Below, in pieces: positions 1 to 10,421 of a DNA stretch of 64,000 nucleotides. A model generated the notes under the pieces. It did not search any database. It saw only the letters and a program-made list of their open reading frames with translations, and had not been told where the DNA came from. This stretch comes from Camellia lanceoleosa (Eukaryota; Streptophyta; Magnoliopsida; Ericales; Theaceae), in NCBI GenBank assembly GCA_025200525.1, contig CM045767.1, positions 115,132,021 to 115,196,020 of the forward strand, in the 5' to 3' direction. Made by a program: the position numbers and the translations under genes. Position 1 is the first letter of the stretch; each line of letters opens with the position of its first letter.

Positions 1-3
1 TAG

Positions 4-220
4 TGACAACTCATCTCGTATTGATATATGTGGGATTCTCAATTCGTAAAATCACATGGCAACAAAGTGAATTCAATCGATTTACCTTACAACAAGATGC
101 CTTTATTTTGTCCTCAGATATGAGATGGATTGTCAAGTCACATGACTTCGCATGATGATTTGCTTTTCTTTGTTTTTTCAATCTACTGACAACTCATACC
201 TTGTTCATATATGTGGGATT
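4..220. repeat. Short diverged direct repeat upstream of the first gene
   Basis: Two diverged copies of a block starting TGACAACTCAT and ending ATATATGTGGGATT lie at about 4-37 and 187-220, seen directly. They sit upstream of the TATA box of the 346-954 reading frame. Nothing else is recognisable in the first 250 bases. Confidence 0.5.
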
Positions 221-260
221 GTCATGCAGAGGCATCTTTCTAAAGCCGTTCATAACCAAC

Positions 261-268
261 TATATAAA
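261..268 (+). promoter_or_regulatory. Putative TATA box for the 346-954 gene
   Basis: TATATAAA lies about 80 bases before the ATG at 346. This spacing fits a start site about 30 bases downstream of the box and a short leader of about 50 bases. It is a position-based inference; AT-rich DNA produces such matches by chance. Confidence 0.35.
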
Positions 269-345
269 CGAGTAAAGGTGAAGACACAACCTTACAACTC
301 ATTTCGCCCTACGAAATTATCATTCGTTTGTTTTAAAAAATTAGC

Positions 346-954
346 ATGGCTACATGGTTCGTGGGAGGGAGTGGGAGTCGCAGAGGTGGTAGGAACTTGC
401 AAAGTGGTGAAAGTTCACGACGAGGAGGGGGAAGGGGAAGTGGCGATACTGAAGATAAAACACCATTTCCTTTGTTGGATGCCTCTTGTGCTTATCATGA
501 TAGGTTTGGGAAGCGACATTTTGTCATGCCCAAGTACTATCGAGATCCATCTGGTTTGGTGGAGGATCCATCAGATAATCAAACAGGATATGGTTATGCA
601 AACGCTAGACTTCTTAAGTGGCCCGCACTATTTATAGAGCGAGTGCAAAACGAAAGATTATGTCGGGAAAGACGACTGAAGGTGCCAAAAGCACGTTCTG
701 TTGAGATCCAAAAGGAAGATCCTGATAATGTTGATCGACTATGTCAAAGACTACAACGTGAGATTTCTCAAATGGGCCGTAGGTTGGCCCGCGATATGCA
801 GCTACTGATAGTTAAGAAGGAGGCCCAGAAGAACGGAACAGAACCAAATGTTGCGGCTATCAAGGGTATCATGGAGGATCCTGAACTTGTTTCTGACGCT
901 GAGCTTTTGGATTGTTCAGACTCTGAGCCACCTGTCGATTTAAGCGCAAATTAG
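346..954 (+). CDS. Uncharacterised 202-residue plant protein
   Basis: An uninterrupted 202-codon frame from ATG (346) to TAG. I do not recognise the family. The N-terminus (about residues 7-33) is rich in Gly, Arg and Ser with RRGG/RGGG stretches like an RGG-type basic segment. The middle (about 40-95) is aromatic, with a YHDRFGKRHFVMPKYY stretch. Residues about 100-165 are highly charged and could form a helix or coiled coil, and the tail is acidic (about 175-202). A TATA-like box lies 80 bases upstream. Uninterrupted reading through mixed-composition codons favours a real coding sequence, possibly one exon of a larger transposon-borne gene, since the neighbourhood is all repeats. A function cannot be assigned. 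Confidence 0.5.
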   Translation: MATWFVGGSGSRRGGRNLQSGESSRRGGGRGSGDTEDKTPFPLLDASCAYHDRFGKRHFVMPKYYRDPSGLVEDPSDNQTGYGYANARLLKWPALFIERVQNERLCRERRLKVPKARSVEIQKEDPDNVDRLCQRLQREISQMGRRLARDMQLLIVKKEAQKNGTEPNVAAIKGIMEDPELVSDAELLDCSDSEPPVDLSAN

Positions 955-1380
955 GTGTTAATGTCTACACTTCGGCAATATAACACCTTGCATTAATATG
1001 TAATGTCTGTGTTAGACTAAGTGTTTCCGTAATGACTTTGTCAGATTGTCTACCTAATATTTGTCTGTCTAACTATTATGTTTATGTATTGTGTGTTCAG
1101 TTTATGGTGTCTAGGATGTATGTATTGTGTGTTCAGTTCATGGTGTCCAGAATGTATTTTTGTGGGAAACTTATGTCTGTACTACCTATGTAACTGAAAA
1201 CTGTTAAATTTGCAACTTCAATTATGTTGTTTTCACGCATGTATGAGTATTTAGTAAATTAGTGACTTCTTATATTATGTATTAAGTTTTATTACAAAAA
1301 TGTTGAAGGAATTTATTTGTGGAGAAATACACTTTTATTTGTATTAAGCTTTCAATGTTCATCAAATTTTCGGCCCCAAA
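955..1380 (+). other. AT-rich sequence downstream of the 346-954 gene
   Basis: No frame or RNA gene is visible. The stretch holds a 36-base tandem duplication at 1083-1154, starting TATGTATTGTGTGTTCAG in both copies with a few changes, and otherwise looks like a 3' untranslated or intergenic region. Confidence 0.4.
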
Positions 1381-2945
1381 CAGTGAAAGCGTGTTTTGTA
1401 ATAGCGCTTTAGCCTAGTTTGGGAATTAAGATGATAATTTGGCTTAATATGGGAAAAGCCCTGAAATATAGTGCACATTAAAAAAATAAATAAATATTTA
1501 AAACATAAAATAGTTATTCCCACTCTAGGGTGGGTTTTGTAAACACTTTGAAATTTTCAAAATTTTTAAAAGTGATTTTGGAATTTTTTTTTCAAAAAAT
1601 TTGAACTACAAAAATTTTTTAAAAAATTTCTCAAAAAATATATGTTGACATACAAACAAAACAAGCCCTAAGTTTCAGTTTTTAAAATTAAGTTTTTTAA
1701 ACCGAGTTTTTGTTTTAGTGAATATTTTTAAAATTTTAAGCCTTTTTTTTTTTACTTTTTTAGATGCATTTTACTTAGATATGTTTAAAAAGTAAAATAT
1801 TTGTAAAAAATATTTTCAAAATTAATAAATACACAAAAATATGGAAAATGTAATGAATTTTCATTTTTTCTATTTGTTTGTATTTTTGGTATTTAGTGTA
1901 TTTATGCTAGGTATGTTTAAAAACTTAAAATATTAAAAAATTCAACAAAAACAAAAAAATACGAAAATATAATTTTCAAAAAAATGTTTTACAAAACTCA
2001 AAGCAAGCATTACGTTTTAATTTTTATTTTTATTTGTGCTGTAATTTTCTAAAGAAACCCATCTTTGAATGCATTGAAATTGCTGCTCTCTTACTCATCT
2101 TTTCATTCTCAAGTCCAACCTTCCCACATGAGAAAAATAATTAAAAAAAAAATTTCTAAAACCATTTTTTATTAAAAATATTTGTCGTCAAAAAATATTT
2201 ATGTTCAAAATATAAATTTAAAAAAATTAATGTAAAAACTTTATATTTTAAAACCGCTTTTTATTAAAAATATTTTTTGGTAGTTTTCATATTTAAGTTG
2301 AAAATATAAATTTTAAAAAATTAAAAATTAAAATCGTTTTTTATTATAAAATATTTTTGGTCATAACATTTTTATTTAAAAAAAAATTAATGTAAAAACG
2401 GCTTTTCTAAAACCGGTTTTTATTAAAAAAAAAATTTGAACAAAAAATATTTATGTTGAGAATAAAATTATAAAAAAAATTAATGTTGAAAAACGGCTTT
2501 TCTAATACCGGTTTTCATTAAAAAAAATATTTGGTCCAAAAACGGCTTTTGTAAAACCGTTTTTAATTAAAATTTTTTTTTTTTAGAAACCGGTTTTTCT
2601 AAAACCGTTTTTACTAAAAAAAATTTTGGTAAAAAAATATTTATGTTGAAAATATAAAATAAAAAAAAAATAATGATAAAACGGTTTTACAAAAACCGTT
2701 TTTAGTTAATTTAGAATTAATTACAAACTTAATTAAAAACGGCTTTAGAAAAGCCGGTTTTCATTTTCAAATTTTATTATTATTTTAATTGCGAAATACG
2801 GTTTTCGTAAAATCGTTTTCTGTAAAACGGCAATAGCAAAGCCGTTTTACCCTACTTTGGGAATAAAGTTAAAATCACACCCTAAAGGGGGACTGAAATT
2901 TTGAAAATGGCACAAAGAGGGAAATTGGCCCAAATGAATACTTGC
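1380..2945. repeat. AT-rich tandem array with ACGG...CCGT islands
   Basis: From about 2140 to 2860, A/T-only stretches (ATTAAAAA, AAATATTTATGTTGA and similar) alternate with short GC islands such as AAAACGGCTTTT and AAAACCGGTTTTT. The islands recur every 70-115 bases, and each is close to an inverted repeat of its neighbour. The array is flanked by two related phrases, CCTAGTTTGGGAATTAAG near 1413 and CCTACTTTGGGAATAAAG near 2851, so the region about 1390-2940 may be one unit. No coding frame is visible. This is either a degenerate minisatellite or the AT-rich interior of an unidentified transposon. Confidence 0.55.
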
Positions 2946-2969
2946 TCCTTTATTTCTTCGTCTGCCATT

Positions 2970-3748
2970 CACTGTGTTTGGTTGTGGTTTTTGGAATATG
3001 ATTTTTTTGAAAATTTTATACAATTTGTTTGGTTATTTTAATAAATGAGTTATATTTTTTAAAAAACAAATGAGATAGGTAAATTTTAGTAGAATAGGTA
3101 TATATAAGAGTATCTCCAACGGTAATAGATATTTTATCTATCTAAACATTACTATAAAGTATATATTTTACTTTGCTTATCAACTGTTTCATGTTGTTAC
3201 TCCAATCATGCTCTGTATTTTAACTATTTATCTAAATACTATTAATTTTATAGAATGTCACATCAGTAACAAAGATGGAGAAAAATAATCTTAATGATTA
3301 AATACATTTTGTCTAGTCTTGAAGGCTAGCTACATGTAGCTAGTGGAATATGAATTGAGCTAAAATGTCTAATCATATGCCTAGTGCAATGGAGTTGCAA
3401 AAGTAAGTCATGCTAGGCATTTTGACTAACAAGCATTATATACCTAGTGGGTTGGAGATGCTCTAAATAGGCTTTGAAAATGAGATAGGTAGGTTTTGAA
3501 AATGAGATAGGTAGGTTTTAGTAGAATAGGTACAGATAGGTACATATATGTATGTATATATATATTTAAAAAATCTGAAAAAATGTTTTGATGTGAATTT
3601 TAATTGTTTCAATCATTAATTTGGAGAAAAATTTGAAATTGTAATGATATATTTTTTTGGAAAACCAAACAACTATTTTTTTTTCAAAAAACAGTTTTCA
3701 AATCAATTTTTCAAAAAAAATTTCGAAAAACCATAACCAAGCATGGTG
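2970..3748. mobile_element. Non-autonomous TIR element (outer), interrupted by a MITE
   Basis: The left end CACTGTGTTTGGTTGTGG (2970) and the reverse complement of the right end, CACCATGCTTGGTTATGG (3748), match at 22 of 27 positions, giving imperfect terminal inverted repeats. Three bases, ATT, flank both sides but are too short to prove a target duplication. It has no coding capacity. Removing the nested MITE leaves about 420 bp, a normal MITE size. The superfamily is uncertain; the GTTTGGTT core resembles hAT-type or Harbinger-type ends. Confidence 0.5.
3108..3463. mobile_element. Tourist/Harbinger-type MITE
   Basis: A 356-bp element with 13-bp terminal inverted repeats, GAGTATCTCCAAC at the left and the complement of GAGCATCTCCAAC at the right (12 of 13 match). 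It is flanked on both sides by TAA (3105-3107 and 3464-3466), the three-base duplication typical of PIF/Harbinger elements. It contains no coding frame. It interrupts the outer element at a run of GAGATAGGTA repeats. Confidence 0.7.
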
Positions 3749-4373
3749 ATTAATTTCCCATAAATCTAAAAAAATGAATACTCGCCTCGCTCCTTTCGCT
3801 AATTTCCCATAAATCTAAAAAAAAGGGTTTTTTGATATTTATTTTATAAAAAAAAAAAGTTGGGAGCCATAAATATCATTTCTAAGATTTTTATACCATA
3901 AAATTTAAATCATTTTTATTATTCCATTAAGTCTCATTTAGTGGAGTAAGATCAAAATACCCTCTTCCATTTCTCCTGCGCATACTCCATTCTGAAAATC
4001 CAACCGTTCCTATTCGATCTCTTTACTCCACAACACACTCATTCCCCCCCAAAAAAACTTGTCATTGGCACCAAAAAATTCTCAAATCGTAACCCTAGAT
4101 TTCACATCGCCTCACCACTGTCGTCCTACGCCGCCAACCATCACCGACCACTGCTATTCGACATTAATGCACCACTGCAAAGGTTTACATCAAAAGGATT
4201 GGGGTTCATTCTTCTTTGGTTCTCGCCAGCCGTCGATTTACATATCCCACTCATAATGAAAAGCAAAAGTAAGCACCATCCTTCCACCCTCTGTTTTTCA
4301 ATCAATGATAATATAATCTAATCACAAATGCATATGTTTACATCGCCCCTATTATTATTGTTATTTTTGGATA
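3749..4373. other. Left end of the composite MULE and short direct repeats
   Basis: A direct repeat of about 24 bases beginning AATTTCCCATAAATCTAAAA occurs near 3752 and 3801. The proposed MULE terminus begins with GGG at 3825. A 65-codon frame at 4059-4256 has no recognisable features and I do not call it a gene. Confidence 0.35.
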
Positions 4374-5170
4374 TCATTTTGTAATGAACTCCCTACATTT
4401 ACTCTTTGTCCATGTTGGTGATGTTGATTTTTTGTTAAATATGAATAACATTAACAAACAAATATATAATTTATATTCCTTTGTTATTAATGTTGTTTGT
4501 GGTTGTGATTTGGTAATGAATTCTATTTTTTTTCTCTTTGTCAATGTTGGTATTACTAGTTGTTGATGTCCATAGAACCCCCAATTTCTCCCCAAATTAA
4601 AATATAATGGAATATGATGTAAACATCATATTGGCAACAGCACAAATATTTACAAGATGATCGAATATGATGTGAATATGGTGTAAATATTGACATTGAT
4701 GTAAATATCTACTTCAATGTCAATATTCACATTATGAATGTAATGTAGATATTCGACTTTTGAGATCAATGGAATATGATGTAAATATTTACAGAGTTGT
4801 TGGTATTTTGCTTGTTGATGGTTATAAAGCAATTAGAGCTCCTAATCTTAGATGGTTGTCAACCCTCTTTTAGTTTAATGTGTATTCCATTATATATAAT
4901 GTCAATATTTACATCAGACTATTAAATATTGGTAATAGTTTGTTTGTCTTCAATTGTCGTGTGTTATTATTTTGTAATAAACTCTCTATCTCTCCCCTTA
5001 TGTCAATCTTAGAGTTGTTAGTGTTGTTGGTTATTGATGGTGATGAAATAATTACATTATGAACATAATGCCAATATTTACATTATGACATCAATGTCAA
5101 TATTCATCTTCTGATATCAATGGAATATGATATAGATATTGACAAAGTTGTTAGTATTGTTACTCGTTGA
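4374..5170. repeat. Left-arm internal repeats of the MULE
   Basis: Diverged units repeat phrases such as CTCTTTGTCAATGTTGG, GATGTAAATATTGACA and CCTAATCTTGGATGG. The last phrase reappears at about 15540 after the Tat insertion, showing that 4.4-5.2 kb and 15.5-15.7 kb were once contiguous. Short frames here are repeat artefacts. Confidence 0.6.
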
Positions 5171-5507
5171 TGTAGAGCCCCTTGTACGAGCACGAACTAT
5201 TGTTCTCGTATAATCCTGTTGATCAAGATTGCGCTCCTCCGTACATCGTCGCTTTACTCCCTAAAAACACAAACGTGAGCTAGCCGACGGGTGTGTGTCG
5301 AATACCTCTCCGATGCTTAAGTTAGCAAAATAGACAAATAGACAAAAGCTCTGTGTATTCGGGAATCAAAGTTATGTTACCTCTCCATAGGTGATGCTAT
5401 GAGCTTTTATAGGTTCCGCGTGGCACAATCCTAGTAGGACTCTTATTCCTTCACGTAGAGTTCTCTTGGGAGTCATACTGCTGAAAGATAATGCTTATCC
5501 TTCAACA
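5171..5507 (-). repeat. 3' LTR of the Tat element
   Basis: The 337-bp block starts TGTAGAGCCC on the plus strand and ends CTTCAACA, giving TG...CA termini on either strand. It is followed at 5508 by CCCCCTTCACTGC, which on the element strand is a purine-rich tract (GTGAAGGGGG) directly before the LTR. No second copy lies in the window, so the boundaries rest on termini and polypurine tract alone. Confidence 0.6.
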
Positions 5508-6992
5508 CCCCCTTCACTGCTTAAACCAAGTGAGATGGTTTTACTTCGGTAGTATGACAAAACGACTGAGATAACATAGCTATGCTAAACTGGCTGAACT
5601 GACTAAGCTCTAGCTAGCTCGGTTCTCTCCTCTGTTACTGGTACTTCGGTTTCACCTGTTGAGACCGTGCTATCCATAGCGTGCTTAGACCGAGCTATTC
5701 AACAGCAAGGTCCTGAGAAAAAACCCAAAATCCCTCGGTTCAATGTGGTTTGACCGAGCTAACTATCGTCGTTCTGACCATGCCGACCGAGCTAACTACA
5801 AAGCTCTTTCGGACTGGGCTAACTTCAAGGCCCTTTTACTCGGTCCTTACTGTGGCCCACAGAATGGCCCATTACCCAGCTCGGCCCAATTTACATATAA
5901 GTTACCCTCTTAATTGCCCCTTAATTCCATCTGCGCAGCATGATAGGGATTATCTTTTACCAGCCGAGCTAAAAACTTTAGCTTTTCAACCGAGCTGAAT
6001 CCACACCGGGTTACCCATCTGTCTGGTCAAAACGTCTCTTCAGTCGCTGTAACTGAATCGCTTCTCATTCCAAGAACACGTGGCACACTCTCATTGGCCC
6101 AATGCAGCTGTCACGCCGTCTTCGTACTTCGCGTATTTTGAACAGTCTCGCCATTTTTTTCCCTTTCTTTACACAAAACTAAACCCTTCGTTTTGAACCA
6201 TTTCACTTGCACTATTCATCTTTCCTCTCTTGCTTGAGCTTTCATTCCTCGCAAACACAATGCCTGTAAAGAGCTTTCTCTTGTGGCTTTGATCTTTATC
6301 AACTCGTCTTCAAACTTGTAAGTAACCTAATCTTATTTATTCTTTGTTGATTTCGCATCTGTTTTGTAATACACCACATGCATTTTGTATGATTTTCAAA
6401 ACACCTATTCCACTTTTGCTTCCATTTTTCTGAAAAAACCTCTATAATATAACCACTGCCTGTATGAATAACCTGGGAAATGGTAGTTTTGATCCAAAAT
6501 CACACTCCAACCGAACTAGGATACTGTATGTATTTGGTACGACCCTGGTTGAACTAAACAACCGAACCAAAACGTCATACCCTACTCGTAGTTTGAATAG
6601 GCCCTACTTTGTAGCGGGGCTATTGAACTGCATTAAGTTTGTGCAATACCGCGCTAGAAAGCCCTAACCACCAACAGAGCTAAAACTTGGAGCTAAACCA
6701 TCTCCCTTAGTTAAAACCGAACTAAGAATGTTGCCTCAAAAGTTCAACCGGGCTAAAGGCCCTTGCTTAAACCGAGCTAAGAATGGATAATGGCCCACGT
6801 AGCTGAGCTAGGACTTTATTTATCTTGCCTTTGTTTCTTTTAGCACGGTTCAACGATCTGTGCTTAACACCTTTCTTTTTCACTTTGTAGACTTAGGTTG
6901 CCAGGTACTCCCTTGAACGCTCAACCGAGCTACTCAGCGTCATTTCACGACCGAGCTAATACTCATCTAATTTATTCATAACTTAAGACCTC
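5508..6992 (+). other. Region between the Tat LTR and the antisense gene
   Basis: Probable leader and promoter region of the antisense gene. The motif CCGAGCT or close variants recurs here many times (for example near 5694, 5752, 5787, 5960, 6772 and 6926). A pyrimidine-rich stretch at 6170-6240 followed by AACTTGTAAGTAACC near 6310 could be a leader exon with a splice donor. No strong frame is visible. Confidence 0.35.
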
Positions 6993-8984
6993 ATGGGTAA
7001 ATATAGGTTTTTGGTAAATACACCAGATGCTATGGCCGAGTTTTGAAGGGACTACCATATCTCTGATGATGTCCATCTTACTTTAGCCAAACTAGATATC
7101 ACACATTGGGGAACCCTGGTTTTGTTCCCTTTGCCCTTCTTTTCTTTGTAGAAACCGGATTTAGATTCTCTGTATAGCCTCTTCTTTGCGAGTTCCTCAG
7201 ACAAACTAACCTCTTCCCTACCCAGCTTTCCACAAATTCATACCGCATAATAAATGGTATCACCGAGCTAAACCACCGGGCTGGCCTTAACCTTGGTTTA
7301 GCCGAGCTCTTCCACCAATATTCCATAGGTTCAAATGAAGATGGCTGGGTTTACTATTTAAGAATAAGGCGCTGGCGTGAAAAGATAATAAAGAATACCC
7401 TAGATAAGGACGTAAACAATGATGACTTCTTCTGGGTTTCTGGGAATTTCGAAGACCAAGAAGCCCAGATTCCGGGTGATCGAATAAACTAGAATAAAGG
7501 AGTCGCCGGTATAATTACCTCGACTTAGTTTTGTACTTTCTTTTACCTCGGTTTTCTTACGTTGAACCACATTGACTGTTGTCTTTTTTTTTCTTCATGC
7601 AGATTTGAACTTTCTCAAGTTCCAGTACAACTACCCCAACTTAAACACACTTCGCGCCTCACTGCGATATCCTAATAAAATTTGGACCGAGCTACTGAAT
7701 TTTGAATCAACGTACAAATACAGCAACAGATGAAAGACCAGGGTGACTGACTTTTTGTTAGAAGCCTCTCCTAAACCGGACCCAACCTTGCCTTAAATCA
7801 ACCTGATCCCACTAACTGCTGAAGAGCCGTAAGAGTCCTTCTGACCGAGACAAACCAGCCCGAGGTACCACTAGCCGGTGAAATACAAGAGACCGTGGTA
7901 GCCCTACCATCCCACCAGCCTTCATCATCTCGGTCTCGCAAGCGCGCTCGATCTTCTCCAACCGAGTCACGCCTTGTTGATGAGGACGAAACTGTCGCAG
8001 TACCAAGCCCACAACCTGAGAGCTTAGACCGAGCTAACTCTTCTGATTGGGCATCAAGATTATCATACCAGAATTGAGCCATTCGAGACACAGATTCAGT
8101 GGTGGCAGATAAAGATCACATGCTGGCCTTCAATCTGGCTAAGAGCGTATGTCTGCCCCCTGACATGGATCATCATGCCCACCTTACCGAGTTAAAAGCT
8201 ATCCGCTCGGCCACTAAATCAATGGTGCTGGTGAGTATTCTTTCCTTTGTTTTCCCATTTTGTGCATCTGTTAGCTCGGTTCTTACTCAAAAAATTATTT
8301 ACCACCCTTATGCAGGCCATGCAAAAGAACCAAATTGCACATAAGCGTGTAATGGAGTTGTGGAAGACAGCAAGGTAGGCTATGGTTGAGGCTAACAAGA
8401 AGACGGCCGAGCTAAAAGTGGCCAAACAAAAAATGACTGAGCTACAATCTGAAGTCGCCCGCCTCACCGGTGTAGTTGACTCAGCCAAAGTGGAGAAACA
8501 AAAAGCTTTGACCGAGCTGAAGGACTACTACTTGCGTGAGCTCGCCATAGTTAAGGAGAAGAAGAAGGCCGAGATAACTAAGTTGGAGAAGAAGATTGAA
8601 GACACTGAAGACCGCGGTTACAAAGAAGGCGAAGCAACCTACATCCTGCAGTGTGAAGCTGGCAAGGATTTATTTTTCAAGTGTGGGTGGAAAGCGGCGG
8701 TGGCACAGCTCGGCCACGGTCCTGACACCGAGGTCTTCCTAAACCCTCCTCCGCACTTCATATCGAGCTACATGGCGGAGTATGCTCAAGCCATTCAACA
8801 AAAATTCCTTCAAACTGAGGATGATGAAGAAGAAACCGAGCCTAACGATGCCCCGGTCGTCAATGATCTCGTTGTTCAGTCAGCTTGGGTGGAGCCATCG
8901 GTAGAAGACTTGACGACCGAGCTACCAGCTGAAACCAGGCTCCGAGTTGAACTGGATGCTGATCTTGATGACCTCTTTGTTTAG
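6993..8984 (+). pseudogene. Spliced antisense gene of the Tat element
   Basis: A gene on the plus strand, opposite to the retrotransposon's own genes, between integrase and the 3' LTR. It starts at ATG 6993. The first part (6993-7500) resembles the plant 'putative gypsy-type transposon' family (as in Pfam Transposase_28) with a DDVHLTLA...HWGTLV stretch, but has an early TGA and frame breaks. Two introns with GT-AG ends are visible: 7509-7602 and 8231-8315. Reading across the second joins ATKSMVL to AMQKNQIAHKRV in frame. One TAG follows at 8376, then an open 200-codon stretch (8382-8984): a charged coiled coil (about 1-85 of that stretch), then a globular and acidic tail ending at a TAG. Tat/Grande elements are known to carry such opposite-strand genes of unknown function. 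This copy is not intact. Confidence 0.6.
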
Positions 8985-9169
8985 TCTTGTACTTTCTTCT
9001 TTTTGCTTTAGGAAAGAGACTGAAACTGTAACCAGGCTGTGCCCCACCTTTTGTACTTGTTTTGAATTTTCAATGAAACCTTCTTTTGTTCCAACTATTA
9101 TTTCGGTTTACTCTTATGCTTGCCTTTTCTTTCCAACTGTAATCTGAATGAAGTATGACATTTTTCAGC

Positions 9170-10130
9170 CAAGATTCCCATCTCGGTCTTAACCTTGAAA
9201 TCTCTGACAATACCTGCCAACCTCTTCAGCCTAGGTTTTTACCGCGGCTGAAGATTACAAAAAGTTGTATTCCAGCCAACCACTCTTCAACCTTGATCCT
9301 TATCTCGATTGAGGAGTACTAAGTGTTGGTTTTTTCCAGCCAACCCCTCTTCAGCCATGATCCTTATCTCAGATGAGGAGTACTAAGTGTTGGTTTTTCC
9401 AGCCAACCACTCTTCAGCCTTGATCCTTATCTCGGCTGAGGAGTACTAAGTGTTGGTTTTTCCAGCCAACCACTCTTCAGCCATGATCCTTATCTCGGCT
9501 GAGGAGTACTAAGTGTTGGTTTTTCTAGCCAACCACTCTTCAGCCTTGATCCTTATCTCGGCTGAGGAGTACCAAGTGTTGGTTTTTCCAGCCAACTACT
9601 CTTCAGCCTTGATCCTAATCCTAGCTGAAGAGAGCTCAAGGTTGGCTATTCCTGCCAACCTAGAGTGAAGTGTTTGGTTATTCCGACCAAACGTCCTGCA
9701 GCCTGGATCCTTATCCTAGGCTTAGGAGAAGTGTTGGTTTTTCCAGCCAACCTCTAAGTTGGTTATTCCTGCCAACCTAGAGTAAAGTGTTTAGTTATTC
9801 CAGCCAAACGTCCTGCAGCCTGGATCCTTATCCTGGGCTTAGGAGAGTTGTTGGTTTTTCTAGCCAACTTCTTCAGCTCAGATCCTTATCTTGGCTGAAG
9901 AGAACTCAAAGTTGGTTACTTCTGCCAAATTAGAGTGAAGTGTTTGGTTTTTCCAGCCAAACGTCCTGCAGCCTGGATCCTTATCCTGGGCTTAGGAGTA
10001 GTGTTGGTTTTTCCAGCCAACCTCTTCAGCCCAGATCCTAATCTTAGCTAAAAAGAGCTCAGAGTTGGTTTTTCCTGCCAACCCTGAGCTAAGTGTTTGG
10101 TTATTCCGACCAAACGTCCTGCAGCCTAAT
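9170..10130. repeat. Satellite-like tandem repeats in the Tat 3'UTR
   Basis: Units of about 62 bases with the phrases CTTCAGCC, GATCCTTATCTCGGCTGAGG, AGTACTAAGTGTTGG and TTTTTCCAGCCAACC are nearly identical about five times at 9290-9600. They become more varied up to 10130, where CGTCCTGCAGCCTGGATCC and TTATCCTGGGCTTAGGAG types alternate. The block directly abuts the broken end of integrase. Satellite seeding from Tat 3'UTRs is established in plants. Confidence 0.8.
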
Positions 10131-10412
10131 TGGGGTAGCTGGTATAGAATTGTAGAATTCTATCTTGTACTCTTCACAAAAGCCTCTAAAAATTTTACCG
10201 TCGAACTGAGTGTCGTTGTCAAATATTAGAGCTTTTGGTATGCCGAACCGAGTGATGATATTCTGCCAAACGAACTTTTTCACATCTTTCTCCTTTATTG
10301 ATGCTAGTGCTTCTACCTCCATCCACTTTGTGAAGTAGTCTGTTGATGCAAAAAAGAACTTTCTGTTGCCGGGTGCTGTTGGAAGTGGTCCTACTATGTC
10401 CAAGCCCCACAT
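10101..10412 (-). pseudogene. Tat integrase catalytic core, C-terminally truncated
   Basis: The frame begins WGLDIVGPLPTAPGN, typical of Gypsy integrase cores, and holds the first catalytic aspartate in that start (LDIVGP) and the second in FDNDTQFD. The frame then runs into the 3'UTR repeats after about 95 residues, before the region that should carry the third catalytic residue (glutamate) and the C-terminal domain. The junction around 10130 matches the satellite block, so a deletion fused integrase to the 3'UTR. It cannot be active. It sits directly after the zinc-binding part encoded upstream on the same strand. Confidence 0.8.
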
Positions 10413-10421
10413 TGTGAAGGG

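Noticed and set aside
3825..3834. A confirmed MULE terminus with 9-bp duplication
   Set aside because: Flanks are A-rich and agree only about six of nine positions, so the end is kept as tentative and not claimed as proven.
7798..8091. Minus-strand 97-codon frame over the Tat antisense gene
   Set aside because: It overlaps the plus-strand exon, lacks recognisable motifs and lies outside the order of Tat proteins.
9170..10130. CRISPR-like array
   Set aside because: Units are contiguous tandem repeats without unique spacers, in a plant retrotransposon 3'UTR.
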